A stretch of DNA of 64,000 nucleotides, taken from the NCBI RefSeq assembly GCF_025961205.1, contig NZ_JAOQNH010000001.1:1388001-1452000 (forward strand). The letters are read 5' to 3'. This stretch comes from Azospirillum fermentarium (GTDB lineage Bacteria > Pseudomonadota > Alphaproteobacteria > Azospirillales > Azospirillaceae). Below, one piece after another: positions 47,123-55,544 of the stretch; positions within the stretch are counted from its first letter, which is position 1, and each line of letters begins with the position of its first letter. The notes under the pieces are model-generated. The model had not been told where the DNA came from and made no database searches. It saw nothing but the letters and a program-made list of their open reading frames with translations. Made by a program: the position numbers and the translations under genes.

Positions 47123-47725
47123 ATGGCGGTTCTGCGTCTGGCGTTCGTGGGGGACAGCTTCGTCAACGGCACCGGCGACCGCATGTGCCTGGGCTGGGCG
47201 GGCCGGGTGTGTGCGCTGGCGGTGCTGCGGGGGCACGACATCACCCATTACAATTTGGGTGTGCGCCGCGACACCAGCGCCGACATCGCCGCCCGCTGGC
47301 GCGCCGAGGTGTCGGCCCGTCTGCCCGCCGAGTGCGATGGCCGGGTGGTGTTTTCCTTCGGCGCCAACGACGTCTGCCCCGGTGACGACGATGGCCAGCG
47401 CGTGTCCATGGCCCGCACGCTGGTCAACGCCGAGTCCATCCTGAGCGAAGCGCGGGCCCGCTGGCCGGTGCTGCTGGTGGGGCCGCTGCCCATCGCCGAC
47501 GACCCGGCGGCCAGCACCCGCGCCGCCCAATTGGGCCGGGCGCTGGGCGAATTGTGTGAGGGGCTGGGCGTGCCGTACCTCAACCCCCATCCCGACATCG
47601 TGGAGTCGCGCGTGTGGCTGCGCGAAGCCCTGTCCGGCGACGGCGCCCACCCCGACGCCGGAGGGTACGAGGCGCTGGCCGCCCTGGTGGACGGGTGGGA
47701 TGCGTGGCGGGCGTGGGTGCCGTAG
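47123..47725 (+). CDS. GDSL/SGNH family hydrolase
   Basis: This is a 200-residue protein. The ATG at 47123 follows AGGGGGG. The upstream frame (47048) runs through the terminator and is not used. Block I is FVGDSFVNG with the nucleophile Ser near residue 11, block III FGANDVC holds Asn, and block V GDGAHPDAGGY holds the Asp-His pair. No signal peptide is present, so it acts in the cytoplasm. Substrates in this family range from thioesters to sugar esters. Its place after sugar-nucleotide genes does not fix the substrate. Confidence 0.88.
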   Translation: MAVLRLAFVGDSFVNGTGDRMCLGWAGRVCALAVLRGHDITHYNLGVRRDTSADIAARWRAEVSARLPAECDGRVVFSFGANDVCPGDDDGQRVSMARTLVNAESILSEARARWPVLLVGPLPIADDPAASTRAAQLGRALGELCEGLGVPYLNPHPDIVESRVWLREALSGDGAHPDAGGYEALAALVDGWDAWRAWVP

Positions 47726-47793
47726 GCGGCAGACGTCAAGGGGCGCTGCCCCTCGACACGCCCCGACAGGGGCCGGCGGCCCTTGTACCCCCC

Positions 47794-48039
47794 TTATTCG
47801 ATCAGATCGTCGGGGCGTGGCGGATTGCCGATGCCGGAACGGGCCAGGATGGCTTTGGCCTGTCCGGGAACGGCCCGGCTGGCACGGGCGGTGAAGTAGC
47901 GTTCCGCTTCGGCTTGGGCACCGACCCGTGCGGCCAAGGCCGTGGTGATGTACTGATTGAGACTGACCCCAGCGGCCTCCGCCTGGGCGCTGGCCTCTTT
48001 CTTCAGGTCTTTGGGGATGCGAAGCGGAAACGTGCTCAT
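47794..48039 (-). CDS. Ribbon-helix-helix type antitoxin
   Basis: This is an 81-residue protein. FPLRIPKDLKKEASAQAEAA and GVSLNQYITTALAARVG match the HicB/CopG-like ribbon-helix-helix pattern (beta strand, then two helices). The C-terminal 35 residues would wrap the toxin. Its start overlaps the PIN toxin gene's stop by four bases (ATGA). The order is toxin first, antitoxin second, which is opposite to most vapBC pairs. Confidence 0.82.
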   Translation of the reverse strand: MSTFPLRIPKDLKKEASAQAEAAGVSLNQYITTALAARVGAQAEAERYFTARASRAVPGQAKAILARSGIGNPPRPDDLIE

Positions 48040-48464
48040 GCCCTCAGCCTCCTCAACACATCGCTCGGGCGTTCGACCCGAATACCAAAAGGAATGGCGC
48101 CTGCTGTCATGTCGGCCAGATTGAAGCTGGCGATGACATCCGCCCTTCCGTTGATGGCCGTTTCCAGCACCAGATCGTCGTCGGGATCAACCGCTCCCGG
48201 CCGCCAGCGGTAATCGAAGGCAACCGGGATGCAGCACAGAGCCAGTTCATCAAGCACGGCAAGCACATCTGCTGCATCGATACCGAATTTCGCCAGATTG
48301 CCCGGACGGGTCAGCACGGCTTCGTATTCGACCATTAAGGTCGCCGATAGAAGAAGATGTGCGCCACCATCCAGCATGTCCAGAAGCAGGCGGCGGGATG
48401 CCCCCTGCTGGCTCTGGAAAGCCGCAAACATGACATCGGTATCGAGAACGATGCGCAGCATCAT
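48036..48464 (-). CDS. PIN domain toxin (putative RNase)
   Basis: This is a 142-residue protein. It has acidic PIN-site residues: Asp in RIVLDTDVMF, Glu in LMVEYEAVL, and Asp in VDPDDDLVLETAINGRADV. It belongs to the 'putative toxin-antitoxin system toxin component, PIN family' group rather than classical VapC. It is expected to cut RNA when its antitoxin is lost. It starts only 23 bases after gmk on the same strand, so it may depend partly on gmk transcription. A small inverted repeat (ACAT-CGT-ATGT) near 48466-48476 could be an operator. Confidence 0.85.
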   Translation of the reverse strand: MMLRIVLDTDVMFAAFQSQQGASRRLLLDMLDGGAHLLLSATLMVEYEAVLTRPGNLAKFGIDAADVLAVLDELALCCIPVAFDYRWRPGAVDPDDDLVLETAINGRADVIASFNLADMTAGAIPFGIRVERPSDVLRRLRA

Positions 48465-48487
48465 GACATCGTATGTGATGCCATCTC

Positions 48488-49138
48488 TTACCGCAACGAC
48501 TCCTGCACCCCCCGCACGAAGCCCGACAGCCCCACCTGGCGGCGGCGTTTCAGGCGTTCGGCGCGCAGGATGGCCTGGACCGAGGCCACGCTTTCCTCGA
48601 CGTCGGTGTTGACGATCACATAGTCGTATTCGGCCCAGTGGCTGATTTCGTCGCTGGCCTTGGCCATGCGGTGGGCGATGACCTCCGCCGAGTCTTGCGC
48701 GCGGGTGTGCAGGCGGCGTTCCAGTTCCTCGCCCGAGGGGGGCAGGACGAAGATGCTGACCAGATCCTCCCGCGCTTTTTCCGCCACCTGCTGGGTGCCC
48801 TGCCAGTCGATGTCGAACAGCACGTCCCGGCCTTCGCTCAGCTTGGCTTCCACCATTTCGCGCGGGGTGCCGTAGCAGTTGTTGAAGACGCGGGCGTATT
48901 CCAGCAGTTCGCCCGCGGCGGCCATGCGGTCGAATTCGTCCTGGCTGACGAAATAGTAATCGACCCCGTGGGTTTCGCCGGGGCGCATGGGGCGGGTGGT
49001 CACCGACACCGACATGGCGATGCCGGTGTCGCGTTCCAGCAGACGGCGGGAAATGGTGGTCTTGCCGGCGCCGCTGGGCGACGACAGGACCAGCATCAGG
49101 CCGCGGCGGTGGATGTCACGGACGCTCGTGGTTGCCAT
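48488..49138 (-). CDS. gmk: Guanylate kinase
   Basis: This is a 216-residue protein. P-loop SSPSGAGKTT is at residues 19-28. VSVTTRPMRPGETHGVDYYFVS forms the GMP-binding segment, and FDIDWQGTQQV follows. It turns GMP into GDP with ATP, essential for nucleotide supply. The gene lies 34 bases after yicC in the same direction, a common alphaproteobacterial order, and before the toxin pair. Confidence 0.97.
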   Translation of the reverse strand: MATTSVRDIHRRGLMLVLSSPSGAGKTTISRRLLERDTGIAMSVSVTTRPMRPGETHGVDYYFVSQDEFDRMAAAGELLEYARVFNNCYGTPREMVEAKLSEGRDVLFDIDWQGTQQVAEKAREDLVSIFVLPPSGEELERRLHTRAQDSAEVIAHRMAKASDEISHWAEYDYVIVNTDVEESVASVQAILRAERLKRRRQVGLSGFVRGVQESLR

Positions 49139-49172
49139 GGTCGGAAGCCTTCTTCTCTCTCTCGACGTTTCG

Positions 49173-50066
49173 TCACTCGATGTTCTGGACCTGCTCGCGG
49201 AACTGCTCGATGGTGGCCTTCAGCGACAGGCCGATGCGGGTCAGGTCCACGTCCTGGGATTTGGAGCAGAGCGTGTTGGCCTCGCGGTTGAACTCCTGGC
49301 ACAGGAAGTCCAGGCGGCGGCCGATGGCGCCCCCCTCGGCCAGCAGGGCGCGGGCCTGCTCCACATGGGCGCGCAGGCGGTCCAGTTCCTCCCGCACGTC
49401 GCCGCGGGCGATCAGCAGGGCGGCTTCCTGGGCCAGGCGGTCTTCGGACAGGGCCGGCACCATCTCCAGCAGCGCCTGCACCTGGGCGCGCAGCTTTTCG
49501 CGCAGCGCTTCGGGCTGGGTCGTGACGTTGGCCGCGGCGGCCTCGGTCAGGCGGGCGATCTCGTCCAGATGGCCGGACAGCACGGTCAGCAGCCGCGCCC
49601 CTTCCTCGGCCCGTGCGGCGGCCAGCTTGCGGGTGACCTCGGCCAGACCGGCCTTTACGGCACCTTCCAGCTTGGTGCGGGCGTCCGATTCGTCCTCTTC
49701 CACCGTTTCGATGATGCCGCGCACGGACAGCAGCGCGTCGAGCCGCGGGGGGGCCGCCCCTTCGCCTTCGATCTCGCGGGCCACGGCCAGCACCTGGGCC
49801 AGCAGGTCGCGGTTGACGCGCACCTGCGACACGGCGGCGGTGCGGGTGACGGTCAGGGTCAGGTTGACCGAGCCGCGGGCCAGGATCTTGGGAATATCGG
49901 CGCGGGCCGCGGCTTCCACCGTGTCGAAGCCGTAGGGCAGGCGGCAGCGGATGTCCAGGGTGCGGCCGTTGACGCTCTTGGCTTCGAACGTCCAGGTGTA
50001 GCCGTCGCCATGGCCGTCCACGCGGGCGAAACCGGTCATGCTGGCGATGGTGCGGGGTGCGGTCAC
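49173..50066 (-). CDS. YicC family protein (endoribonuclease YicC-like)
   Basis: This is a 297-residue protein. The start is GTG at 50066 with GAGG six bases upstream. The N-terminus IASMTGFARVDG is the family hallmark and follows directly. The C-terminal DUF1732 region has EFNREANTLCSKSQD and IGLSLKATIEQFREQVQNIE. The E. coli YicC protein is reported to act in RNA turnover. It is coexpressed with gmk as in many proteobacteria. The longer open frame to 50204 is not used. Confidence 0.92.
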   Translation of the reverse strand: MTAPRTIASMTGFARVDGHGDGYTWTFEAKSVNGRTLDIRCRLPYGFDTVEAAARADIPKILARGSVNLTLTVTRTAAVSQVRVNRDLLAQVLAVAREIEGEGAAPPRLDALLSVRGIIETVEEDESDARTKLEGAVKAGLAEVTRKLAAARAEEGARLLTVLSGHLDEIARLTEAAAANVTTQPEALREKLRAQVQALLEMVPALSEDRLAQEAALLIARGDVREELDRLRAHVEQARALLAEGGAIGRRLDFLCQEFNREANTLCSKSQDVDLTRIGLSLKATIEQFREQVQNIE

Positions 50067-50157
50067 TCTGGCCTCTGATCGGGTGGGGGATGATAAAAAG
50101 GTGGCGTTCTTATAGCCCGGCGACAGAGCCGGCAACAACGTTGCAGCGGGGGGAGAT

Positions 50158-50928
50158 ATGAGCAAACCGGGACGCATCGTCATCACCGGCGCATCCAGCG
50201 GCATCGGTGCGGCGCTGGCGCTGCACTATGCCGCACCGGGGGTGATGCTGGGCCTGACCGGGCGCGACGCCGGGCGGCTGGCGGCGGTGGCCGATGCCTG
50301 CCGCGCCAAGGGGGCCGGCGTGGTGGCCGACACGGTGGACGTGGTGGACCGGGCGGCCCTGGCGGCGTGGCTGTCGGCCTTCGACGACGCCCACCCGGTG
50401 GACCTGCTGGTGGCCAACGCCGGCATCTCCGCCGGCAGTGGTGCTGCGGGGGAGACGGAGGAGCAGTCGCGCCGCATCTTTGCGGTCAACCTGGACGGGG
50501 TGCTCAACACCGTCTATCCGCTGCTGCCCCGGCTGCGGGCGCGGCGGCGGGGGCAGGTGGCGCTGGTGTCGTCGCTGGCGGGGTTCCGCGGCTTTCCCGG
50601 CGCGCCGGCCTATTGCGCGTCGAAGGCGGCGGTGCGGGTGTGGGGGGAATCCCTGCGGCCCCTGTTGGCCGCCGACGGCGTGGGGCTGTCGGTGGTCTGC
50701 CCCGGCTTCGTGGTCAGCCGCATCACCGACAGGAACGATTTTCCCATGCCGTTCCTGATGGGGGCGGAGCGGGCCGCCCGCATCATCGCCGATGGGCTGG
50801 CGGCCAACCGGGCGCGCATCGCCTTTCCCTGGCCCATGCGGGTGATGACATGGCTGGTGGCGGCGCTGCCGCCGGCGTGGACCGACCCGCTCCTGTCCCG
50901 CACCCCGCGGAAGGCGGCGCAGACATAA
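50158..50928 (+). CDS. Short-chain dehydrogenase/reductase
   Basis: This is a 256-residue protein, ATG after GGGGGAG. The cofactor motif TGASSGIG is at residues 9-16. The NAG-like motif VANAGIS, the catalytic Ser in VSSLAGF, and Tyr152/Lys156 in YCASK are all present. The C-terminal hydrophobic segment (PWPMRVMTWLVAALPPAW) may touch the membrane, as in SDRs acting on lipids. The substrate is unknown. Confidence 0.9.
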   Translation: MSKPGRIVITGASSGIGAALALHYAAPGVMLGLTGRDAGRLAAVADACRAKGAGVVADTVDVVDRAALAAWLSAFDDAHPVDLLVANAGISAGSGAAGETEEQSRRIFAVNLDGVLNTVYPLLPRLRARRRGQVALVSSLAGFRGFPGAPAYCASKAAVRVWGESLRPLLAADGVGLSVVCPGFVVSRITDRNDFPMPFLMGAERAARIIADGLAANRARIAFPWPMRVMTWLVAALPPAWTDPLLSRTPRKAAQT

Positions 50929-50930
50929 AA

Positions 50931-50970
50931 AAAGCCCCGCCGGTCCATCCCTGGGGCCGGCGGGGCGCTT
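50931..50970. terminator. Bidirectional terminator between SDR and methyltransferase genes
   Basis: A 10-bp stem GCCCCGCCGG / CCGGCGGGGC with a 13-base loop. It is preceded by seven A on one side and followed by GCTTT on the other. It serves convergent genes. Confidence 0.8.
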
Positions 50971-50990
50971 TCGCAGCACGATCTCGGTCC

Positions 50991-51596
50991 TCAGTCGCGC
51001 CAGTAGGCCCAGACCGACGCGGGCGGGATGTTGCCCATGGTCCAGCCCAGCCGGTGACCCTTGATGTTCAGGGCGTCGCGGTTCAGCGGCGAATGGATCA
51101 TGTAGGTGTAGAGCAGGAACCGCCCGCCCTTGGGCAGGACGCGAATCGTGGCGTCCACGATCTCCTGCTGCAGGGGCATGGGCAGGGTGACCATGGGAAT
51201 GCCGATGACCACGGTGCTGACGCGCGATGCCAGGTCCGGCCCCAGCACCTTTTCCACGTTGCGGCAATCCTCGTTCAGCACGTTCACGTCGGGGAACACG
51301 CCGCGGACGTAGGATGCCAGTTCCGCGTCGATCTCGAACGAATAGATCCGGTCGCCGGACACCCCGGATTCCAGCAGCGCGCGGGTGATGGCGCCGGTGC
51401 CGGCACCGAATTCCACGATGATCTGGTCGGGGCCGCAGGCCAGATGCTCGCGGATCAGCCGGCGCAGACCCGGACCGGACGGCGTGACCGACCCCATGGA
51501 CAGCGGGTTCGCCATCCAGCGCTGGAAGAACAGCCACGCTGCCGGCGGCTTCTTCGCCTTTTTCGCCTTATCCGCGGTGATTTCCGTTGGTGTCAT
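50991..51596 (-). CDS. SAM-dependent methyltransferase, PmtA-like
   Basis: This is a 201-residue class I methyltransferase. The SAM site is IVEFGAGTGAITRALLESG near residue 60, with NEDCR further on. FFQRWMANPLSMGSVTPSG at the start matches phospholipid N-methyltransferases (PmtA) and the related ribosomal RNA adenine dimethylase-like group. It may methylate phosphatidylethanolamine toward phosphatidylcholine, common in plant-associated alphaproteobacteria. That assignment is moderate only. Confidence 0.78.
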   Translation of the reverse strand: MTPTEITADKAKKAKKPPAAWLFFQRWMANPLSMGSVTPSGPGLRRLIREHLACGPDQIIVEFGAGTGAITRALLESGVSGDRIYSFEIDAELASYVRGVFPDVNVLNEDCRNVEKVLGPDLASRVSTVVIGIPMVTLPMPLQQEIVDATIRVLPKGGRFLLYTYMIHSPLNRDALNIKGHRLGWTMGNIPPASVWAYWRD

Positions 51597-51739
51597 TGAT
51601 CGGCCTTTCGCCGGAGTGTGTTGAACCGAGAGGCTGGGGTGACAACAAGCGACGGCAGCGGAATATCCCCACTTCGATATTCCACGTCGCGTTTATGTCC
51701 GAAAGCGGGGTCTGCTGCAACAAACGCAACGGACCTATC

Positions 51740-52411
51740 CTATTCCGCCGCACCGTTTGCCATGAGTTCGTGACCCGCGTATGACAGTCCGCTGGCCACC
51801 GCCATGAAAAACACCACGCCCGCCAATCCCAGTCCCAATCCGGCCCCCACGGCCCCCCCGTCCCGTTCGATCAGGCCCAGGGCCAGCAGCAGCAGGGCGA
51901 AGCCCGGCAGCCACCCCGTCAGCGGCAGCGGCACGAACGCCGCCAGCGCCAGCACGAAGACCATCACCCCGAACCAGCGTTCCCCGTCGATGTCCGCCAG
52001 CCGCAGCCAGCGGGGCCGCAGCAGCCGTTCGATGGACCGCAGCCGCGGCAGCACCGCGTCCAGCATGGCGCCTGCGGCCTTGGTGGACACCGACCGGCGC
52101 AAGAGCCACCCCGGCAGCACCGTATCCCCCCGCCCCAGCATCAGCCGCAGCGAGAACAGCAGCACCGGCGTGTTGAACAGCACCGATACCCCCAGCGGCA
52201 CCGGCGCCACCGTGGGCAGGGCCAGCGCCAGCAGCACCGTGCCCAGCGAACGGTCGCCCAGCGCGGTGATCAGATCGCCCAGGCTGACCCGCCCCGCCGG
52301 CATGTCCGCGCGGAACGCGGCCAGCACGTCGGACGTGCGCACACGGTCATGGTCGGCGGGGTGGGGATCGCCGATGCGGGGTTCCCGGTGATGATCCTCG
52401 ATCCCGCTCAT
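51740..52411 (-). CDS. ExoD family exopolysaccharide synthesis membrane protein
   Basis: This is a 223-residue protein. After a polar start come GRVSLGDLITALGDRSLGTV and LALALPTVAPVPLGVS, the ExoD signature, then several membrane helices to the C-terminus (GVMVFVLALAAFVPLPLTGW, LLLLALGLIERDGG). ExoD affects exopolysaccharide production and alkaline tolerance in rhizobia. Biochemistry is not defined. Its start overlaps the ABC-F gene stop by four bases. Confidence 0.88.
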   Translation of the reverse strand: MSGIEDHHREPRIGDPHPADHDRVRTSDVLAAFRADMPAGRVSLGDLITALGDRSLGTVLLALALPTVAPVPLGVSVLFNTPVLLFSLRLMLGRGDTVLPGWLLRRSVSTKAAGAMLDAVLPRLRSIERLLRPRWLRLADIDGERWFGVMVFVLALAAFVPLPLTGWLPGFALLLLALGLIERDGGAVGAGLGLGLAGVVFFMAVASGLSYAGHELMANGAAE

Positions 52412-54300
52412 GCGCCGATGCCGGCCTCCGCCGCCGCGGCCTCATAGGCGTCGGCGGCGGTCAGCCACGCGTCCTCCGCCTCGGCCAGTTTCTTCTGCAC
52501 GGAGCCCAGTTCGATCTGCAGCTTGGTCAGCGCGTCCGCCGGGCCGGTGTAGAGGGCGGGGTCGGCCAGCTTCGCCTCGATCTTCGCCTTGTCCCCGCTC
52601 AGCTTGGTCACGCGCTTTTCGGCGTCGGTGACCGTGCGCTTCAGCGGCGCCAATGCGGCGCGCGCCTCGGCCGAGGCGCGGCGCTGGTCCTTGCGGCTGG
52701 GGCCGGCGTCGGCGCCGCGGGCATCGGCACGTTCGCCGCGCGCCTTGTCCAGCAGCAGCTTCTTGTAATCCTCCAGATCCCCGTCGAACGGCTGGCAGGT
52801 GCCGCCGTCCACCAGCCACAGCCGGTCGGCGGTCAGTTCCACCAGATGGGGATCGTGGCTGATGAGGATCACCGCGCCGTCATAGGCGTTGATGGCCTGC
52901 ACCAGCGCCTCGCGGCTGTCGATGTCCAGATGGTTGGTGGGTTCGTCCAGCATCAGGATGTGCGGCGCCTCGCGGCTCATCAGCGCGAACAGAAGGCGGG
53001 CCTTCTCGCCCCCCGACAGGCTGCCGATCACCGTGTCCGCCTTGGCCTGGGGGAAGCCGAAGCGGCCCAGATGGGCGCGCACCTTTTCCTCCGGCGCCTG
53101 GGGCATGGTGCGCTGGACCTGCGTGACGGGCGTCACGGACAGGTCCAGCTCCTCCGCCTGATGCTGGGCGAAATAGCCGACCTTGATCTTGCCGGACTTG
53201 CGCATCTCCCCGTCCATGGTGGCGAGCCGTCCGGCCAGCAGCTTCACCAGCGTGGATTTGCCGTTGCCGTTGGCGCCCAGCAACGCGATGCGGTCCTCCA
53301 TGTCGATGCGCAGGTTGAGCCGCCGCAGGATCGGCTTGCCGTCATAGCCCACCGTGGCGTTTTCCAGCGCGATCAGCGGCGGGTTCAGCGGCTCGGGCGA
53401 GGGGAAGTTGAAGGCGATGGCCGATTCCTCTTCGATCGCCGCGATGGGCTCCATCTTTTCCAGGAGCTTCATGCGGCTCTGCGCCTGCCGGGCCTTGGTG
53501 GCCTTGGCGCGGAAGCGGTCGATGAAGTCCTGGATGCGCTTGCGCTCGGCGGCCTGCTTGGTGGCCATGGCCTGGGTGCGCTCGATGTTGGCGCGGCGGG
53601 TGGCCACGAACTGGTCGTAATTGCCGCCATAGGTCACCAGCTTGCCCTGGTCCACGTGGATGGTGGTGGTGGGCACGCTGTTCAGCAGGTCGCGGTCGTG
53701 GCTGACCAGCAGGATCGTGTGGGGATAGCCGCGCAGGTAGCTTTCCAGCCACAGCGTCGCTTCCAGATCCAGATGGTTGGTGGGTTCGTCCAGCAGCAAA
53801 AGGTCGGGGCGGGCGAACAGCACACCGGCCAGCGCCACGCGCATGCGCCAGCCGCCGGAGAAGTCGGAGCAGGGCCGGGTCTGCGCCTCGGCGCTGAAGC
53901 CCAGGCCCGACAGGATCTGGGCGGCGCGGGCGGGGGCCGAATGGGCCTCGATGTCGGCCAGCCGCGTGTGCACCTCGGCGATGCGCATGGGGTCGGTGAC
54001 GGTTTCCGCCTCCGCCAGCAGGGCGGTGCGTTCGGTGTCGGCGGCCAGCACGGCGTCGATGAGCGTGGTGGGGCCGCTGGGCGCCTCCTGCGCCACCATG
54101 CCCATGCGGGCGGTGGCGGGGATGGAGATGGAGCCGCCGTCGGGGGCATAGTGCCCGGCGATGAGCTTGAGCAGGGTGCTCTTGCCGGCACCGTTGCGCC
54201 CGACCAGCGCCACCCGGTGGCCGCGGGGCACCACGGCGGTCGCCTGATCGAACAGCACCCGTCCGCCGAAGCGGAACGTCAGATTATTGATATGAAGCAT
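52408..54300 (-). CDS. ABC-F family ATPase (YheS/Uup-like)
   Basis: This is a 630-residue soluble protein with two ABC cassettes and no membrane helices. Cassette 1 has VGRNGAGKSTLL and a divergent signature (DFSGGWRMRVALAG). The inter-domain linker is Lys/Arg-rich (AERKRIQDFIDRFRAKATKA). Cassette 2 has GANGNGKSTL, SLSGGEKARLLFAL and ILMLDEPTNHLD. The last 90 residues form a coiled coil. ABC-F proteins act on ribosomes to rescue or protect translation. Confidence 0.94.
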   Translation of the reverse strand: MLHINNLTFRFGGRVLFDQATAVVPRGHRVALVGRNGAGKSTLLKLIAGHYAPDGGSISIPATARMGMVAQEAPSGPTTLIDAVLAADTERTALLAEAETVTDPMRIAEVHTRLADIEAHSAPARAAQILSGLGFSAEAQTRPCSDFSGGWRMRVALAGVLFARPDLLLLDEPTNHLDLEATLWLESYLRGYPHTILLVSHDRDLLNSVPTTTIHVDQGKLVTYGGNYDQFVATRRANIERTQAMATKQAAERKRIQDFIDRFRAKATKARQAQSRMKLLEKMEPIAAIEEESAIAFNFPSPEPLNPPLIALENATVGYDGKPILRRLNLRIDMEDRIALLGANGNGKSTLVKLLAGRLATMDGEMRKSGKIKVGYFAQHQAEELDLSVTPVTQVQRTMPQAPEEKVRAHLGRFGFPQAKADTVIGSLSGGEKARLLFALMSREAPHILMLDEPTNHLDIDSREALVQAINAYDGAVILISHDPHLVELTADRLWLVDGGTCQPFDGDLEDYKKLLLDKARGERADARGADAGPSRKDQRRASAEARAALAPLKRTVTDAEKRVTKLSGDKAKIEAKLADPALYTGPADALTKLQIELGSVQKKLAEAEDAWLTAADAYEAAAAEAGIGA

Positions 54301-54451
54301 GGCACCGCCGGTTTAGCACGGGCGCGGGTATGCGGAAAACCGTCATGGTACTGTCCCATCATGCCGGTTGCCGACGCCGCCGTGCCCCATTATAACCCCG
54401 CTCACCCATAGCACCCTTTCCAACGAAAATCTTTCTATCAGGAGGTCCACC

Positions 54452-54874
54452 ATGGCCGTCGAACGCACCCTGTCGATTCTGAAGCCGGACGCCACCCGCC
54501 GCAACCTGACCGGCAAGATCAACGCCCGCTTCGAAGAAGCCGGCCTGCGCATCGTCGCCCAGAAGCGCGTCCTGCTCTCCCAGGCCCAGGCCGAGGAATT
54601 CTACGGCGTCCACCGCGAACGCCCGTTCTTCAAGGATCTGGTGGCCTTCATGATCTCCGGCCCGGTGGTCCTGCAGGTGCTGGAAGGCGAGAACGCCATC
54701 GCCCGCAACCGCGAGATCATGGGCGCCACCAACCCGGCCAACGCCGCCGAAGGCACCATCCGCAAGGATTTCGCCGAATCGATCGACGCCAACTCGGTCC
54801 ACGGCTCGGACGCCCCGGAAACCGCCGCGGTGGAAATCGCCTACTTCTTCTCCGGCCTGGAGCTGGTGGGCTGA
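54452..54874 (+). CDS. ndk: Nucleoside diphosphate kinase
   Basis: This is a 140-residue protein with a perfect AGGAGGT ribosome site before ATG 54452. [20 protein letters not shown] begins the fold and the phospho-His is near residue 117 in [12 protein letters not shown]. It balances nucleoside triphosphates with ATP. The high-quality ribosome site fits strong expression. The upstream frame from 54368 is not used. Confidence 0.98.
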   Translation: MAVERTLSILKPDATRRNLTGKINARFEEAGLRIVAQKRVLLSQAQAEEFYGVHRERPFFKDLVAFMISGPVVLQVLEGENAIARNREIMGATNPANAAEGTIRKDFAESIDANSVHGSDAPETAAVEIAYFFSGLELVG

Positions 54875-54914
54875 GATCAGCCGCCGCTCCGCTGCCGCAG
54901 CGGATGATGGAATG

Positions 54915-54946
54915 GGCCGCTTCCCCCCGTGGGAAGCGGCCTTTTT
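54915..54946 (+). terminator. Intrinsic terminator of ndk
   Basis: An 11-bp stem GGCCGCTTCCC / GGGAAGCGGCC, then TTTTT. It is 40 bases after the stop. Confidence 0.92.
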
Positions 54947-55029
54947 CATGGCCCGTGGACAGGCCGCCCGTTTGGCGCTATCTGGGAAGATAAGAGGCCA
55001 CGATACGCCGTCAGCGGAGAGTGCAGGCG

Positions 55030-55536
55030 ATGGATTACACCGGAAAGCCGAAACCGATCGTCCTGTCCCTGCTGGAGCCGGTAACGCCCCAGACCGGCGG
55101 CGCCAACGATCTGGGCGACGAAGCGGTGGTGACGCTGCTGGTGCGCAGCTATGTGGACCGCTGTCTCGATTCCTTCCACGACGCCCTGACCGGCGCGCGC
55201 ACCCAGGACGACGCCAGCGAGGACATCTACGCGGTCGCCATGGCGCTGAACGACCTGTTCCTGGGGCTGGAGCCGTTTGAGGCGGTGACGCTGCACCCGT
55301 GGAACGACCCGGACCAGCTTGGCGTGTTCCTGCGCGACACGCTGGACCTGGATTTCCCCCCGGATGAATGCGTGCGCGCGGCCCTGGTGCTGCTGGCCAC
55401 CCACGTCATGGACATCCTGCGCAAGCCCGAAGAGGAACGCGGGCCGGAGATCGAGGCGCTGATCGTCGAAACCCGCGACCTGCTGATGGGCCGGCTGGCG
55501 GACGAGGGCGGGGACAATCCCTTCACCCTCATCTGA
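55030..55536 (+). CDS. Hypothetical protein, 168 residues
   Basis: The ATG at 55030 has GGAGAG about ten bases upstream. A GTG at 55021 is the alternative. The protein is acidic, helical and has no signal peptide, membrane helix or named motif. The central part (DIYAVAMALNDLFLGLEPFE, LRDTLDLDFPPDECVRAALVLL) looks like a compact globular helical fold. It stands alone between ndk and the beta-lactamase gene, and is convergent with the latter at 9 bases' distance. I do not recognise the family. Confidence 0.65.
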   Translation: MDYTGKPKPIVLSLLEPVTPQTGGANDLGDEAVVTLLVRSYVDRCLDSFHDALTGARTQDDASEDIYAVAMALNDLFLGLEPFEAVTLHPWNDPDQLGVFLRDTLDLDFPPDECVRAALVLLATHVMDILRKPEEERGPEIEALIVETRDLLMGRLADEGGDNPFTLI

Positions 55537-55544
55537 AGATTATC

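Noticed and set aside
47736..47793. Third copy of the 32-base palindromic repeat
   Set aside because: The region has GC-rich hairpins of the same style, but sequence identity with the two exact copies is only partial.
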